NCBI GenBank assembly: GCA_027491415.1
Contig: JAOZFH010000063.1
Span: forward strand, 32,768 to 96,767
DNA from: Thermoproteota archaeon
GTDB taxonomy: Archaea; Korarchaeota; Korarchaeia; Korarchaeales; Korarchaeaceae
DNA length: 64,000 nt
Direction: 5' to 3'
The notes below the pieces were generated by a model. It saw only the letters and a program-made list of their open reading frames with translations. It was not told the DNA's origin and did not search any database. This document shows positions 1 to 8,261 of this stretch, in pieces. Position numbers and translations under genes: made by a program. Positions within the stretch are counted from its first letter, which is position 1; the number at the start of each line of letters is the position of its first letter.

Positions 1-184
1 ACCCTCCCCCTATAGTCGACGACGACCGTTTCTCCCATCAACATTCATAGGTGGGTCCCACAAAATAATTATTGTGGGCATAAAGAAACGCGAGGGTCCG
101 CTCAGGCCCAGAATGCCGTCCGTGGAAGCTAAATTCGACCGATCGTAGATGGGATCAGGGGACCCCGGGGGTAGATGACTCGGG

Positions 185-571
185 ATGTCGAAGAGGGAAG
201 AGGTCGAGCACCTCCTCCGGAGGTCGAGGGAGTTCCTGGAGACGGCCCGGCTCCAGCTGGACAGGGGATTCTACGGGCTGGCCGTGTTCAGCCTGGAGCA
301 GTCCCTGCAGATGTTCCTCAAGGCGAGGCTCCTTGAGAGCGGGGTGTACTACCCGAGAACCCACAGCCTTAGGAGGCTGCTGGAGATGCTGGCAGAGGCG
401 TCGCCAGACTCCGCCGAGGCCCCGCGCGGGGTCCTGAGGAGGTTCATGCTGGAACTCGGCGCGCTCGAGGATGCCTACATAACCTCCAGGTACGTTCCCA
501 GAGAGTTCAGGAGGGAGGACGCCGAGAGGCTGATGGCCGTGGTCGAGGAGGTGATGAGGGCTGTCTCGTGA
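185..571 (+). CDS. HEPN-domain protein, partner of MNT
   Basis: A 128-residue all-helical protein of the HEPN superfamily. The core fits the family: an N-terminal helix with repeated Arg/Glu, a YGLAVFSLEQ segment and the conserved THSL segment near residue 55. It is followed directly by a minimal nucleotidyltransferase (MNT) gene, the classic HEPN-MNT toxin-antitoxin order, in which HEPN is an RNase-type toxin and MNT an AMP-transferring antitoxin (family knowledge). A second, clearly related pair lies at 7869-8602, so the unit is duplicated in this island. The ATG start at 185 is preceded by a purine-rich stretch. Function is inferred from family and context. Confidence 0.85.
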   Translation: MSKREEVEHLLRRSREFLETARLQLDRGFYGLAVFSLEQSLQMFLKARLLESGVYYPRTHSLRRLLEMLAEASPDSAEAPRGVLRRFMLELGALEDAYITSRYVPREFRREDAERLMAVVEEVMRAVS

Positions 572-572
572 C

Positions 573-878
573 CTGCTGATCGAGGAGGCCAGGAGGAGGC
601 GGGAGGTATTCAGAAACCTGCGAAAGTATCTCGATCTGATTAAAGAGGTAGCCAGGAGGATCGACCCAGGGGCCGAGGTGTACCTGTTCGGATCCGTCGC
701 CGAGGGGACCCACACGCTGTCAAGCGACATAGATGTGCTCGTGGTCACCACCGCCGAGCCCGCAGAGCTGCTCAAGGAGCTGTGGCTCGCGGGCGTGGGG
801 GATCCCTTCGAGGTCCACATTCAGCCGCCTCGGATGCTGAAGCTGTATGCTAGGAGGGGGAGGCTGATCAGGGTGTAA
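573..878 (+). CDS. MNT-domain nucleotidyltransferase (antitoxin), unusual start
   Basis: About 100 residues of the minimal nucleotidyltransferase fold. The signature Gly-Ser (LFGSVAEG) and the Asp-x-Asp pair (SDIDVLVV) are intact. Homology with the second MNT copy (8243-8602) reaches back to about base 573, but that frame has no ATG, GTG or TTG between the stop at 555 and the GTG at 678. Either a CTG (573 or 561) is used, with a purine-rich stretch at 546-557 as ribosome site, or a frameshift has disconnected the first residues: a GTG overlapping the HEPN stop (568) lies in another frame. Starting at 678 would remove the first helix, so I place the start at 573. Confidence 0.65.
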   Translation: MLIEEARRRREVFRNLRKYLDLIKEVARRIDPGAEVYLFGSVAEGTHTLSSDIDVLVVTTAEPAELLKELWLAGVGDPFEVHIQPPRMLKLYARRGRLIRV

Positions 879-1160
879 GTGGAAGTGGAGAGGTTACCCC
901 CGAGACCCTAGATGGGATCTGGGAAACATGACTCCACCGATGGGGCAGGTCTCTCTGCCGGGAGCTACTAGTTTTTCTGCAGGGCTCTCCCTTCTCTTCA
1001 CGCTTGGCCTCGTTCTAGCCTTGACTGGATACCCCAGCTGAGGCCCGAACCCTCCGCAGCCCCTCCCGAGACCCCCCTCCTTCCAACTAGGCATCCTAAA
1101 TACCCTGCTTGTAATGCTTTCCTCATCATGCTCTCTGGCTAAATCGTTCTTCCCAAAAAA
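879..1160. other. Non-coding gap
   Basis: Together with the promoter repeat that follows, this leaves about 370 bases between the MNT gene and the next gene. I see no plausible coding region: the only open frame here is antisense and low in complexity. The composition changes from GC-rich to AT-rich at about 1130. Confidence 0.5.
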
Positions 1161-1207
1161 GTTTCATAAAAGTATTAGAAATGTGTTAAAGCGCAGAACT
1201 TAAAATC
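1161..1207 (+). promoter_or_regulatory. Promoter-region repeat, copy 1
   Basis: An AT-rich block ending 40 bases before the start at 1247. It matches, in inverted orientation, the block at 14304-14350 upstream of another secreted-protein gene, at roughly nine positions in ten. A TATA-like ACTTAAAAT sits at its downstream end. The two genes share the block but differ in coding sequence, so it is probably a common promoter and activator region, or the edge of a duplicated unit. Confidence 0.55.
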
Positions 1208-1246
1208 AGAACATCTCGTGATTATTGTAGCCAAGGCGTAGATGCT

Positions 1247-1948
1247 ATGGGGGTGGCAAAAATGTCCTACAAGAAGATGTTATTGATCTCTATTTCAACA
1301 CTACTTATAACTTTCACAGGTATTTTTATCGTATCTGCGGCTGTTGGCCCTCCGATCGATGTTGGTGGGAAAAACTGTGCTACAAGCCTCTGCACCAGTC
1401 GGCTTCACAGAACAGGCGTAAACGGGTATATATCAGTCTCTAACCCTTACGTCCCCTCTGGAGAGTTCACGGCGCGCTACTTTGGCATAAAGGATGGCTC
1501 TGGATTCATAGGCTTCGGATGGGGGAAGGGGTATAACCCAGTATGCGGATACTTGAACTCTCCCACGGCCTACATAGACTATGTGAAGGTGAAGAAAAGT
1601 GGTAGCGAATACGATTGCATTGTTATAGGGGAGGTATCCACGACGTCTCACAGATTTGCCCTCGCCTTTGATATAGACGAGAGAAGATGGGAATTCTACC
1701 TCGACGGCTCCCTAGTCCACACCTTGCCGAGTGGCATCGCCCCGAAAGATGACGATGGAAAAGCCCTTTCTTACTCTGAATCCGGCGCTAATGCGGTCTA
1801 TCCTGACATGAGCGGTCACTTCTACGACCTGTGGTACTACGAGGGTGAGTACGGAGGCTGGTGGGACGCCTTCTATCCAGTGGACGGCTCCGACTACTAC
1901 AAAGTCAACAAAATAGCTAATTGGGAGTTTTACGTCGTGAGGGGGTGA
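1247..1948 (+). CDS. Secreted lectin-like protein (copy 1)
   Basis: A 233-residue protein with an N-terminal hydrophobic segment (residues about 8-30) ending in VSAA, fitting a signal peptide, and a Gly/Tyr/Trp-rich beta-strand body. It aligns along its length with the product of 11016-11714: both carry a CxxSLC-like pair near residue 45, the motif GWGKGY, a GHF segment and a C-terminal EFYVxRG. The fold looks like a LamG/concanavalin-type jelly roll, but I recognise no named family. The partner gene starts 5 bases after its stop, the same order as in the second copy. ATG 1247 is used; ATG 1262 is an alternative. Lower GC than its neighbours. Confidence 0.7.
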   Translation: MGVAKMSYKKMLLISISTLLITFTGIFIVSAAVGPPIDVGGKNCATSLCTSRLHRTGVNGYISVSNPYVPSGEFTARYFGIKDGSGFIGFGWGKGYNPVCGYLNSPTAYIDYVKVKKSGSEYDCIVIGEVSTTSHRFALAFDIDERRWEFYLDGSLVHTLPSGIAPKDDDGKALSYSESGANAVYPDMSGHFYDLWYYEGEYGGWWDAFYPVDGSDYYKVNKIANWEFYVVRG

Positions 1949-1953
1949 GGGAT

Positions 1954-3150
1954 ATGCGCGTAAAAATTGCGGTCTTCATGGCCGTGATTGCATCCCTAAT
2001 CTTGCTCGTGTCCTTTTACTTCCTATCTCAGCACCAGCAGGCGGCTCCACCGGTCGAGGGCCCATCCATCGGGCCCAGGTCTACAGCACCCACACTCCAG
2101 CCCGCTCAGGTTACTCCACCGAGCGGTAACTCGTCGATCGAGCCCGGATCTATAGTCCCGATATGGGCTCCCCCTGACGAGGACTACTGGGATCTCATAC
2201 CGACCGAGATGGGGCTGGAGGCCTGGAGGAGGCACGGAGGGGTCCTCCCGACATATGTGCCGAAGGGCCTGAGGTTCTTGGGCGTCGCCTGCTACTACGG
2301 GATGGAGGGCGCGAGGCAGGGAGCGCTGGATGACCCCGAGCTGATCGTCCTAGAGTACGCCCTCGAGGGCAAGAACGTCTCGATCCACGGGAAGGTCTCC
2401 AGGCTCCTCCCGGGGCCGGACGTGGTCGTGAGCATGGACTGGGGGGGGCTCGTCGGGAGGGGGAACGTGACCCTGGTTCGGGGGTGCCCCATGGAGGTTA
2501 GCCCCCCGGGGGAGGGCGTGGACTACTGGACGCGCCGGTGGACGACCCTGCCGGCCGCGGTCACGTTCCAAGTGGGCAACCTGACCTACACGATCTGGGG
2601 CCTGCTGCCGACGGGGGAGCTGGTCAGGATGGCGGAGTCCATGATCCCGGAGTCCGGGTGCAGGCCGGAGGACGTGAGGCCGGAGGTCCGCAGGGTGAGC
2701 GGGCGGGTGATACCGGTCGAGGACGTCCCGGACGTCTTCGGCCTCAACCTCAGCCTGCCGAGGGTTCTGCTGGGTAATCTGGAGCTAAGGTTGGCGGTGC
2801 AGGACACCCTGGCTGGCGAGTCTCTGAGGGAGGTCACCCTGTTCTACTGCGACCACGAGTGCGGCCCCTACTCTCCCCCCGCCCCGTGGAACCCGCGAGC
2901 GCCAAACCTGACCGTCCTGATCGACACCCTCCCGGTCAACGCCACGGCCATGGAGTGGTTCCAGTACTCGATCGAGGTCGACGGGGTAAAGCTCTACGTC
3001 TGGCCCGAGGGGGCCTACCTACCGAACGGCGTCACATTCTGGTTCGGAGGGCTGCACTACGAGATCCAGGGCTACTACCCCATCAAGGACCTCCTGGAAG
3101 TTGCCCGCGAGATAATAGCGCTTGGCTCGACGGCTCCGCCGGGGGAGTGA
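1954..3150 (+). CDS. Membrane-anchored protein with two DUF4367-like modules (copy 1)
   Basis: About 399 residues from ATG 1954, which follows a GAGG-type ribosome site. The N-terminus is a single hydrophobic anchor (residues about 5-22), then a Pro/Ser/Thr-rich spacer, then two related modules. Each module opens with a LP-x-Y-x-P-x-G-like strand and closes with Y-x-I-x-G-x-x-P followed by a helix of the type ELVRMAES. This resembles the DUF4367/MucB-like fold found in anti-sigma and lipoprotein-associated proteins, so an extracytoplasmic lipid or peptide-binding role is a fair inference. It is cotranscribed with the lectin-like gene. A full paralog is at 9696-11009 and a short one at 49490-50368. 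Confidence 0.65.
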   Translation: MRVKIAVFMAVIASLILLVSFYFLSQHQQAAPPVEGPSIGPRSTAPTLQPAQVTPPSGNSSIEPGSIVPIWAPPDEDYWDLIPTEMGLEAWRRHGGVLPTYVPKGLRFLGVACYYGMEGARQGALDDPELIVLEYALEGKNVSIHGKVSRLLPGPDVVVSMDWGGLVGRGNVTLVRGCPMEVSPPGEGVDYWTRRWTTLPAAVTFQVGNLTYTIWGLLPTGELVRMAESMIPESGCRPEDVRPEVRRVSGRVIPVEDVPDVFGLNLSLPRVLLGNLELRLAVQDTLAGESLREVTLFYCDHECGPYSPPAPWNPRAPNLTVLIDTLPVNATAMEWFQYSIEVDGVKLYVWPEGAYLPNGVTFWFGGLHYEIQGYYPIKDLLEVAREIIALGSTAPPGE

Positions 3151-3282
3151 GCGAGCTGCTGGGTCACCATTAGGGTACGACTAGCGGCCTGGGCCCCCCT
3201 CGCCTAACCTTTTTCTGATGCTTAGGAGCCCTAGACCCGTCTTATTACCTCAAGCGTTGACCTCCAGCCCCAACGCTTTTTT

Positions 3283-3768
3283 ATGCCTTGGAGTTGTGAC
3301 GAGATGGCTCACAGGGGACAACCAGCAGGCCGCTTGCCCGCGGCCTGGGCCCTTAGGTGCGGCCTGCACGACTGCCCGGGCTTCCTCGAGGATGTCCTCG
3401 GGTTCTTTCAGTCCGTACTGGGCCTCCTATGGCTCGAGGCCCTCCTCGCCGCGTCCTCGGACTGGCTGAGGGGCAGGCCGCTGCTGGCGTTCGCCCTGGG
3501 CTCCGCGGCCCTCTACTCCGTCCTCATGTCCCCGACCTCGGCCACGTTCCTGCACAAGGCCCTCGCGTATGGGAGCCGCTGGCCCCTAGAATATCTCGTT
3601 GGCCTCTTCCTCCCTCCGACCGTACTCTCGATCGCCTGGGGGTTCGGCGCCGCGGTCACATCCGGGCTGATCGGGATGGAGAGGGAGAGGAGGGAGCAGG
3701 GATACGTCATCACTGCCCTGGCGGCCCTGGCCGCCGGCCTGTTCATCTTCCTGATCACCCCACTGTGA
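3283..3768 (+). CDS. Small polytopic membrane protein (family D, type a)
   Basis: A 161-residue hydrophobic protein with about four membrane segments. The block WLEALLAASS-x-WLRGRP is almost identical in the genes at 5523-6011 and 51979-52473, and the C-terminal half has the shared WGFGAAVTSGL block. No known family is recognised. TTATTAC at 3243-3249 and a second AT-rich stretch before the ATG make a promoter likely. It follows the secreted operon 1247-3150 and may protect the cell from, or anchor, those products; that is only inference from repeated neighbourhoods. Confidence 0.65.
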   Translation: MPWSCDEMAHRGQPAGRLPAAWALRCGLHDCPGFLEDVLGFFQSVLGLLWLEALLAASSDWLRGRPLLAFALGSAALYSVLMSPTSATFLHKALAYGSRWPLEYLVGLFLPPTVLSIAWGFGAAVTSGLIGMERERREQGYVITALAALAAGLFIFLITPL

Positions 3769-3888
3769 AGACCCCTGGGGCGCGCCGACTCCCTCTCGGG
3801 GCGCGTGTGGCCAGCGGGAACTTTCTGAGACCTCAGCCCGCCCGTTTCTTACCTCAACCGCGCGACGACTCGGGGGCGCGGGGAGGTG

Positions 3889-5100
3889 TCACGCCACGAC
3901 CGCCAGGAACAGGTGAATATTCTCCTCGTCGAGGATCCTGACGCCCCTCGGATACCTCCTGTGGGGCTTCCCCGCCTTGACCTCCACCCTCAGGCCGTCC
4001 GCGAGGGCGTCGACCTCGTGCGAGTTCCGGTAGTAGAAGACCTCGCCGAACCTCCTGAGGAGGTGGGCCTGGACCACCCACTCGTACAGGGCCCCCTCCA
4101 GGAAGTCGGTCACGGTCCAGATGGACATAGCCCCGGCCGTGAAGGGATCCAGGAAGAAGAACTTCCTCTCCTTCCGCCACACCACCCTGCCGCCCCTCCT
4201 CAGCATCGCGCTGCCCAAGACCATCAGGGCCCTCAGCACCTCCACGTACTCCCTGACGGTCCTGTGGGACACGGAGAGGTCGGAGCCTATGGAGGCGTAG
4301 GACACGGGCGAGGGAGCCTTCCTCAGTATGGAGGAGATGACCCCCCTGGCGAGCTGGGGGTCCCGGCCGGCCCTCAGGATCTCTCCCTCGAGCGACCTCA
4401 CCGTGTACTCCACCGCCCTGGGGTCTCGGTTCACAGAGAGGGGGAACCCACCGACCTCCAGATAATCCAGGAACAGCTCCCTTATCTCCCTGGACTTTGG
4501 GAGGAGCCTGGCCACGTCCCTGTCCAGGTCCCCCGTAGTCCTGACCTCCACGCCCATAACCCCGAGGAACTCCCTGAAGGAGAGGGGCCACGCCACCACC
4601 TCCCTACCCGAGCCCATCCTGCCCGGGAACAGCTCGGCCTCCCCCCTCAGCCTCAGCGACGAGGAGCCGGTCAGCACCAGCACGTCCCTCGAGAAGAAGC
4701 CCGCGTCCACGTACCCCTTTATGACCCTCCACCACCCCCTCAGGCTCGTCACCTCGTCCAAGAACAGGTAGCTGGACCTCACGCCGGAGGCCCTCCTGAA
4801 GGAGTGGTACTCCTCCAGCATGGCCCTCAGCGAGCCGGGATCCGGGGCCAGGTCGAGGTTGATGTAGAGGATCGCCTCCGGCCTAACTCGCCTCAGGAGC
4901 TCGTCTATTAGCAGGTGAATGCCGGTCGTCTTGCCCACGAGCCTCGGTCCGATCAGGATGTTGAGGGAGTAGGGCTCCAGGCTTATCCGATCGAGCCAGG
5001 CGGGCCTCCACCTGATCTTCCTCCTCCTCCACTCCGTGATCACGGGGCTCTCCTTACCCACCCACCAGGGGTTGAGGAGGGGCAGGACGTCGGTCGGCAC
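3889..5100 (-). CDS. AAA ATPase of the DUF4143 type
   Basis: A 403-residue protein with a Walker A motif (GPRLVGKTT, residues about 52-60), a Walker B motif (YLFLDEVTSL) and sensor-like TGSSS, followed by a winged-helix middle and a C-terminal domain with E-V-D-A and E-V-K-A-G, the PD-(D/E)XK-like ending of DUF4143. Such ATPases are common mobile accessory genes in archaea and their biological role is poorly known. The GTG start at 5100 lies about 28 bases from a TATA box (TTTATATA near 5130), so the mRNA is probably leaderless. A second, diverged member is at 25840-27216. Confidence 0.85.
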   Translation of the reverse strand: MPTDVLPLLNPWWVGKESPVITEWRRRKIRWRPAWLDRISLEPYSLNILIGPRLVGKTTGIHLLIDELLRRVRPEAILYINLDLAPDPGSLRAMLEEYHSFRRASGVRSSYLFLDEVTSLRGWWRVIKGYVDAGFFSRDVLVLTGSSSLRLRGEAELFPGRMGSGREVVAWPLSFREFLGVMGVEVRTTGDLDRDVARLLPKSREIRELFLDYLEVGGFPLSVNRDPRAVEYTVRSLEGEILRAGRDPQLARGVISSILRKAPSPVSYASIGSDLSVSHRTVREYVEVLRALMVLGSAMLRRGGRVVWRKERKFFFLDPFTAGAMSIWTVTDFLEGALYEWVVQAHLLRRFGEVFYYRNSHEVDALADGLRVEVKAGKPHRRYPRGVRILDEENIHLFLAVVA

Positions 5101-5114
5101 TTGATACTTTGACT

Positions 5115-5148
5115 ACCAAATAATATATAAATAGTTGGGAGAGTTGGT
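5115..5148. promoter_or_regulatory. TATA box flanked by inverted half-sites
   Basis: The half-site ACCAA (5115-5119) faces TTGG (5135-5138) and a further TTGGT (5144-5148) across the TATA element of the ATPase gene on the minus strand. The arrangement resembles, more weakly, the perfect inverted repeat at 25797-25827 before the other DUF4143 ATPase. It could be an autoregulatory operator. Confidence 0.35.
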
Positions 5149-5301
5149 AACATGTAGTTCCCCGCAAGCGCGCGCCGTGTCGCGCGGGCTGCGCCCGGAA
5201 CCTCGTCGGTTACGTCCGTAGCCGCGGACGACCCGGATATCCACTTAGGACCCGCAGCCTCCCGCGCCCCTTTATCAGCCACCGGGTATAGTTTCGCCAG
5301 G

Positions 5302-5490
5302 ATGGTAGGCAGGGTTGCCTCCAGAGCCCTCGCTCTGGCCCTGGCGACGCTCTGAGGGCTCGGCTGCGCCCTCTTCGCCTCTTCGGGACCTCCAGCTTGG
5401 CATGAGAAGGTCGTTCTCGAGGTCACAAAGACTGACCTAGGGGGGAATCGGCATCAAACTCAGGCTGGGTGGGTGGAGATTCTGGGCTAA
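5302..5490 (+). pseudogene. Decayed secreted-protein gene (signal peptide with in-frame stop)
   Basis: From ATG 5302 the frame gives a basic N-terminus and an Ala/Leu-rich stretch (RALALALATL) that would be a good signal peptide, but a TGA interrupts it at codon 18. The same frame continues with GLGCALFASS and about 40 further residues before TAA at 5488-5490. It lies just upstream of a family D membrane gene, where the other copies have a secreted protein, so I read it as the remnant of such a partner. No clear homology to the other secreted families can be shown. Confidence 0.35.
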
Positions 5491-5522
5491 CACTTTAGTG
5501 CCTTCTGAGGTGAGTAGAGGCG

Positions 5523-6011
5523 GTGCGTGAGGTGAACCGCCGCCAGCCGGCCGCCTGTGCGCTCACGATCCTGCTCCCGCCAGCCGCATGGGCCTTGACC
5601 TGCGGCTGGCTGGACTGCTCGTTCTTCCTCGTGGAGCTGGGAAGGCTCCTCCAGCCGATCCTCTCGTTGATCTGGCTCGAGGCCCTCCTCGCCGCGTCAT
5701 CGAGCTGGCTGAGGGGCAGGCCGCTGCTGGCGTTTACCCTTGGCTCACTTGGCGTCTTCTCCACGCTGACTTCTCCCTTCCTGTGCCCAGAACTCCGCTG
5801 GATCCTGGCCGAAGGCCTTGCGGAGTCCCTGCGGGATCTCCTGGGCACTCCGCTCCTCCTCCCGCCCGCCCTCCTCTCCATCTCCTGGGGCCTCGGCGCC
5901 GCCGTGGCATCCGGCCTCCTTGGAGAGGGAAGGAGGGAGGCTGGATATGTGTTAACAGCCCTCGTCGCAGTCGTCGTGGCTCTTTTCACGTTCATGTTGG
6001 TCTGGGATTAA
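5523..6011 (+). CDS. Small polytopic membrane protein (family D, type a)
   Basis: A 162-residue protein with about four membrane segments, nearly identical over most of its length to the product of 51979-52473 (shared blocks WLEALLAASS, LGVFSTxTSPFL, LAEGLAESLRDLLG). It starts at GTG 5523, with gaggTGAG just upstream. The high identity between copies 46 kb apart points to recent duplication or gene conversion. Function unknown. Confidence 0.65.
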   Translation: MREVNRRQPAACALTILLPPAAWALTCGWLDCSFFLVELGRLLQPILSLIWLEALLAASSSWLRGRPLLAFTLGSLGVFSTLTSPFLCPELRWILAEGLAESLRDLLGTPLLLPPALLSISWGLGAAVASGLLGEGRREAGYVLTALVAVVVALFTFMLVWD

Positions 6012-6186
6012 TCTCCAGGCCGAGCCTGTGCTGAGACCTGTCCCTGAGTCAACCACGGTAGCTCGCTGAACTAGGTGAAGCTCGGTGTCCCTTGCCCTCG
6101 CGCGTCTCGCGCGGACGGCCAAGACCTCACCTGGCTGAGCCATATCACATGGGGGGTCGCACTGCGGGTGGACCTAAACGTGGCCC

Positions 6187-6530
6187 GTGGCCACAAGCTA
6201 CGTCTGCGAGCCCGTCTACGGCTGGGAGGCGCGGCAGGACGGTTGGGGCAGTCCCCACCCAGCGAGCGACTACGACCGCTACCACGTGAGGCTCTGGAAG
6301 GTCCACAAGTGGTGCTACGGCAGGGTCGACGTGGTGGGGCAGGCCCACGTGGACACAAATTTCCCTCACAGGGCCGTCTTATTCGAAGCCGCGGAGGAAG
6401 AGGCCGTCAAGGCCTTCAGCCTCTAACTCCCGGCTACGAGGACTGGATGCCGGAGGGGGAGGTCATCTGGCTGGGCAACTACGACAAGGGAGGTAACGGC
6501 TGGGCCGACATCATAAGGCACGATGGGTAA
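6187..6530 (+). pseudogene. Decayed Trp/Tyr-rich protein (family C, copy 1)
   Basis: Two pieces of one protein in two frames. The first (about 6187-6410) carries VYGWEA and the family hallmark YHVRLWKVHK. After a frameshift near 6400-6420 the second (to TAA 6528-6530) carries EVIWLGNYDKGG and ends in DG. The first part matches the gene at 52526-53054 and the second matches the fragment at 12663-12797. The N-terminus is also missing: a stop lies just upstream in frame. It sits directly before a family D membrane gene, as do the other family C copies. Confidence 0.6.
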
Positions 6531-6616
6531 CCTCAGCCGCCTTCTTCCTCACTATTTTCTGAAAAAACTTAGGAACTTCGGTCAAGCTTATTACTTCGGC
6601 CCGCTTTCAGATCCGC

Positions 6617-7117
6617 GTGGGCTGGAGAGACGCCTCGGCCTTCCTCTACATCTGGCTCGCCCTGCTCCTCTTCATGGCCCTCGCCCCTCCCCTGGCGGGC
6701 CTCCTCGCCAGGTGCAGAACCGCCATGGGAGTCGCCTGGACCCTGACTGGCGACCTCGCGTACCGTCCTCCCGGGCTCCTCTTCACCGTCCCCGAGTCCC
6801 TCAGGCTCGCGTACGAGCTGTCCACCCTCCTGTTCGTCCCTCCCATCATAGCCGCCCTGGCTTCCCTGTCGAGGCCCCTTAGGGACGAGCCTGCAGCGGC
6901 CTTCCTCCTTGGGTTCCTCACGTTCTCCCTTAGCCCGTTCAGCTGGCTGCGTGCCAGGCCGCCCTACCACATCGTCATGCTTGCCGTCTCCACCATCTGG
7001 GGCCTGGGGTGCGCATCCCTGACCAAGGCGGAGGATCCAAGGGACCCCTGGGCTCGCGTGGGGTACCTCGTCCTCTTCATCACCTGGTGGTTCTCCCTCG
7101 GCGGCCTGATGGACTAG
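6617..7117 (+). CDS. Small polytopic membrane protein (family D, type b)
   Basis: A 166-residue protein with four or so membrane segments. It opens with GWRDASAFLYIWLA, like the other type b copies (SWRDEPGFFYTWLA, PWRDEPGFFYTWLA), and shares the late block IWGLGCA. The GTG start at 6617 is chosen because that conserved N-terminus begins there and TTATTAC lies about 30 bases upstream, giving a leaderless message. It follows the decayed family C gene. Confidence 0.6.
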   Translation: MGWRDASAFLYIWLALLLFMALAPPLAGLLARCRTAMGVAWTLTGDLAYRPPGLLFTVPESLRLAYELSTLLFVPPIIAALASLSRPLRDEPAAAFLLGFLTFSLSPFSWLRARPPYHIVMLAVSTIWGLGCASLTKAEDPRDPWARVGYLVLFITWWFSLGGLMD

Positions 7118-7296
7118 GGGCCCGTCTCGGCTCTCCGTCCTCCTGAGTCTCGATGACCTGGTCTCTCCTCTCCGTTCGGTAGACCAGTCGGTTGAGGCAA
7201 GCCTGTGGCGACTCATTGGGGCGCGATCCGTTCCATCGGTTTGGAGCGGAACCAGCCCCCGGAGACGTCTTATTGCCCGGCGGCCCCCCTCCCGAC

Positions 7297-7757
7297 GTGT
7301 CCTGGAGGGACGAGCCCGGATTCTTCTACACCTGGCTGGCGCTCGCCGCTCTATTGACCGCGGCCCGCCTGGCCCTCGAGTTCAGGTTGCGCGACCCCTT
7401 CTTGGAGGCCGTTTACTATCTCTCCATCATGCTGTACCTCCCTCCGGTGTTTGCCACCCTGGCCTCCCTCTCCGGGCCCCTCAGGGGAGAGTCCCTGGCG
7501 GCCTTCACCCTCGGCATCTACACATACTCCGCCTCGCCCGTGCCCGGGGCTCCGCTCGGCCTCCTGGCCTGCCTCGCCCGCCGGTGCGGCTCGTTGAGCT
7601 GGCCCACGTATCCCTAGCCTTGGTTCTGGACCTGATCTGGGGCCTAGGCTGCGCCCTCCTCGCCTCGTCAAGGAGGCCCTGGGACCTCAGGGCCCTCCCA
7701 GCCTATCCAGTCCTGTTCCTCACCTGGCGATATGGTCTGACCCTATTGATCGACTAG
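7297..7757 (+). pseudogene. Family D type b membrane protein with a frameshift
   Basis: The start (GTG 7297, SWRDEPGFFYTWLA) and a TTATT element about 27 bases before it match the other copies. The reading frame is good to about 7570, then homology continues in the next frame (LDLIWGLGCALLASS, RRPWDL) to TAG 7755-7757. A single insertion or deletion between about 7570 and 7600, in a C-rich run, explains it. It may be a true pseudogene or an assembly error; read data would decide. Confidence 0.6.
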
Positions 7758-7868
7758 AATCCTAATTCTGGTACGTGGATGGCGAGGGCCCCACGAGTCC
7801 AGGATCTCCCCAGGTATCGGAACCGCCACGATTTTTTATCACCCAGGCGCCTCAGAAGGTAGATCAGC

Positions 7869-8261
7869 TTGGGACTGGAGAGGGCCGACTTCCTGAGGGC
7901 CAGGGCTGCCGCCTTCTTGGAGGCCGCCAGGTCGGACCTCTCTAGGGGAGACTACGACCTGGTCCTCTTCCACGCCGAGCAGGCCATCCAGCTGTGCCTG
8001 AAGCACCTGATATTCTCGAGAGTAGGGGACTTCCCAAAGGCCCACTCCCTAGTACGCCTGATAAGGGAGGCCCTGAAGCTGGGGGGAATCCCTGGCCTGA
8101 GGGAGCTCTACGAGGAGAACCTAGAGATGATCTACCTGCTGGAGGAGGCCTACATCTCCTCCAGATACCTTCCCCACAGCTACGGCAGGGACATAGCCGA
8201 GAGGGCCCTGAGGTTCGCTGAACACGCTCTGGGGGTGTTGGGGTGCCTGAGGAGGGCCTGA
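7869..8261 (+). CDS. HEPN-domain protein (second copy)
   Basis: A 130-residue helical protein closely related to the one at 185-571, with the AHSL segment at the same place (residues about 58-61) and the same LEEAYISSRYLP block. It begins at TTG 7869, about 30 bases after TTTTTTATC, which fits a leaderless transcript. The MNT gene overlaps its end by 19 bases, so the pair is translationally coupled. By family it is the RNase-like toxin half of a HEPN-MNT system. Confidence 0.85.
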   Translation: MGLERADFLRARAAAFLEAARSDLSRGDYDLVLFHAEQAIQLCLKHLIFSRVGDFPKAHSLVRLIREALKLGGIPGLRELYEENLEMIYLLEEAYISSRYLPHSYGRDIAERALRFAEHALGVLGCLRRA

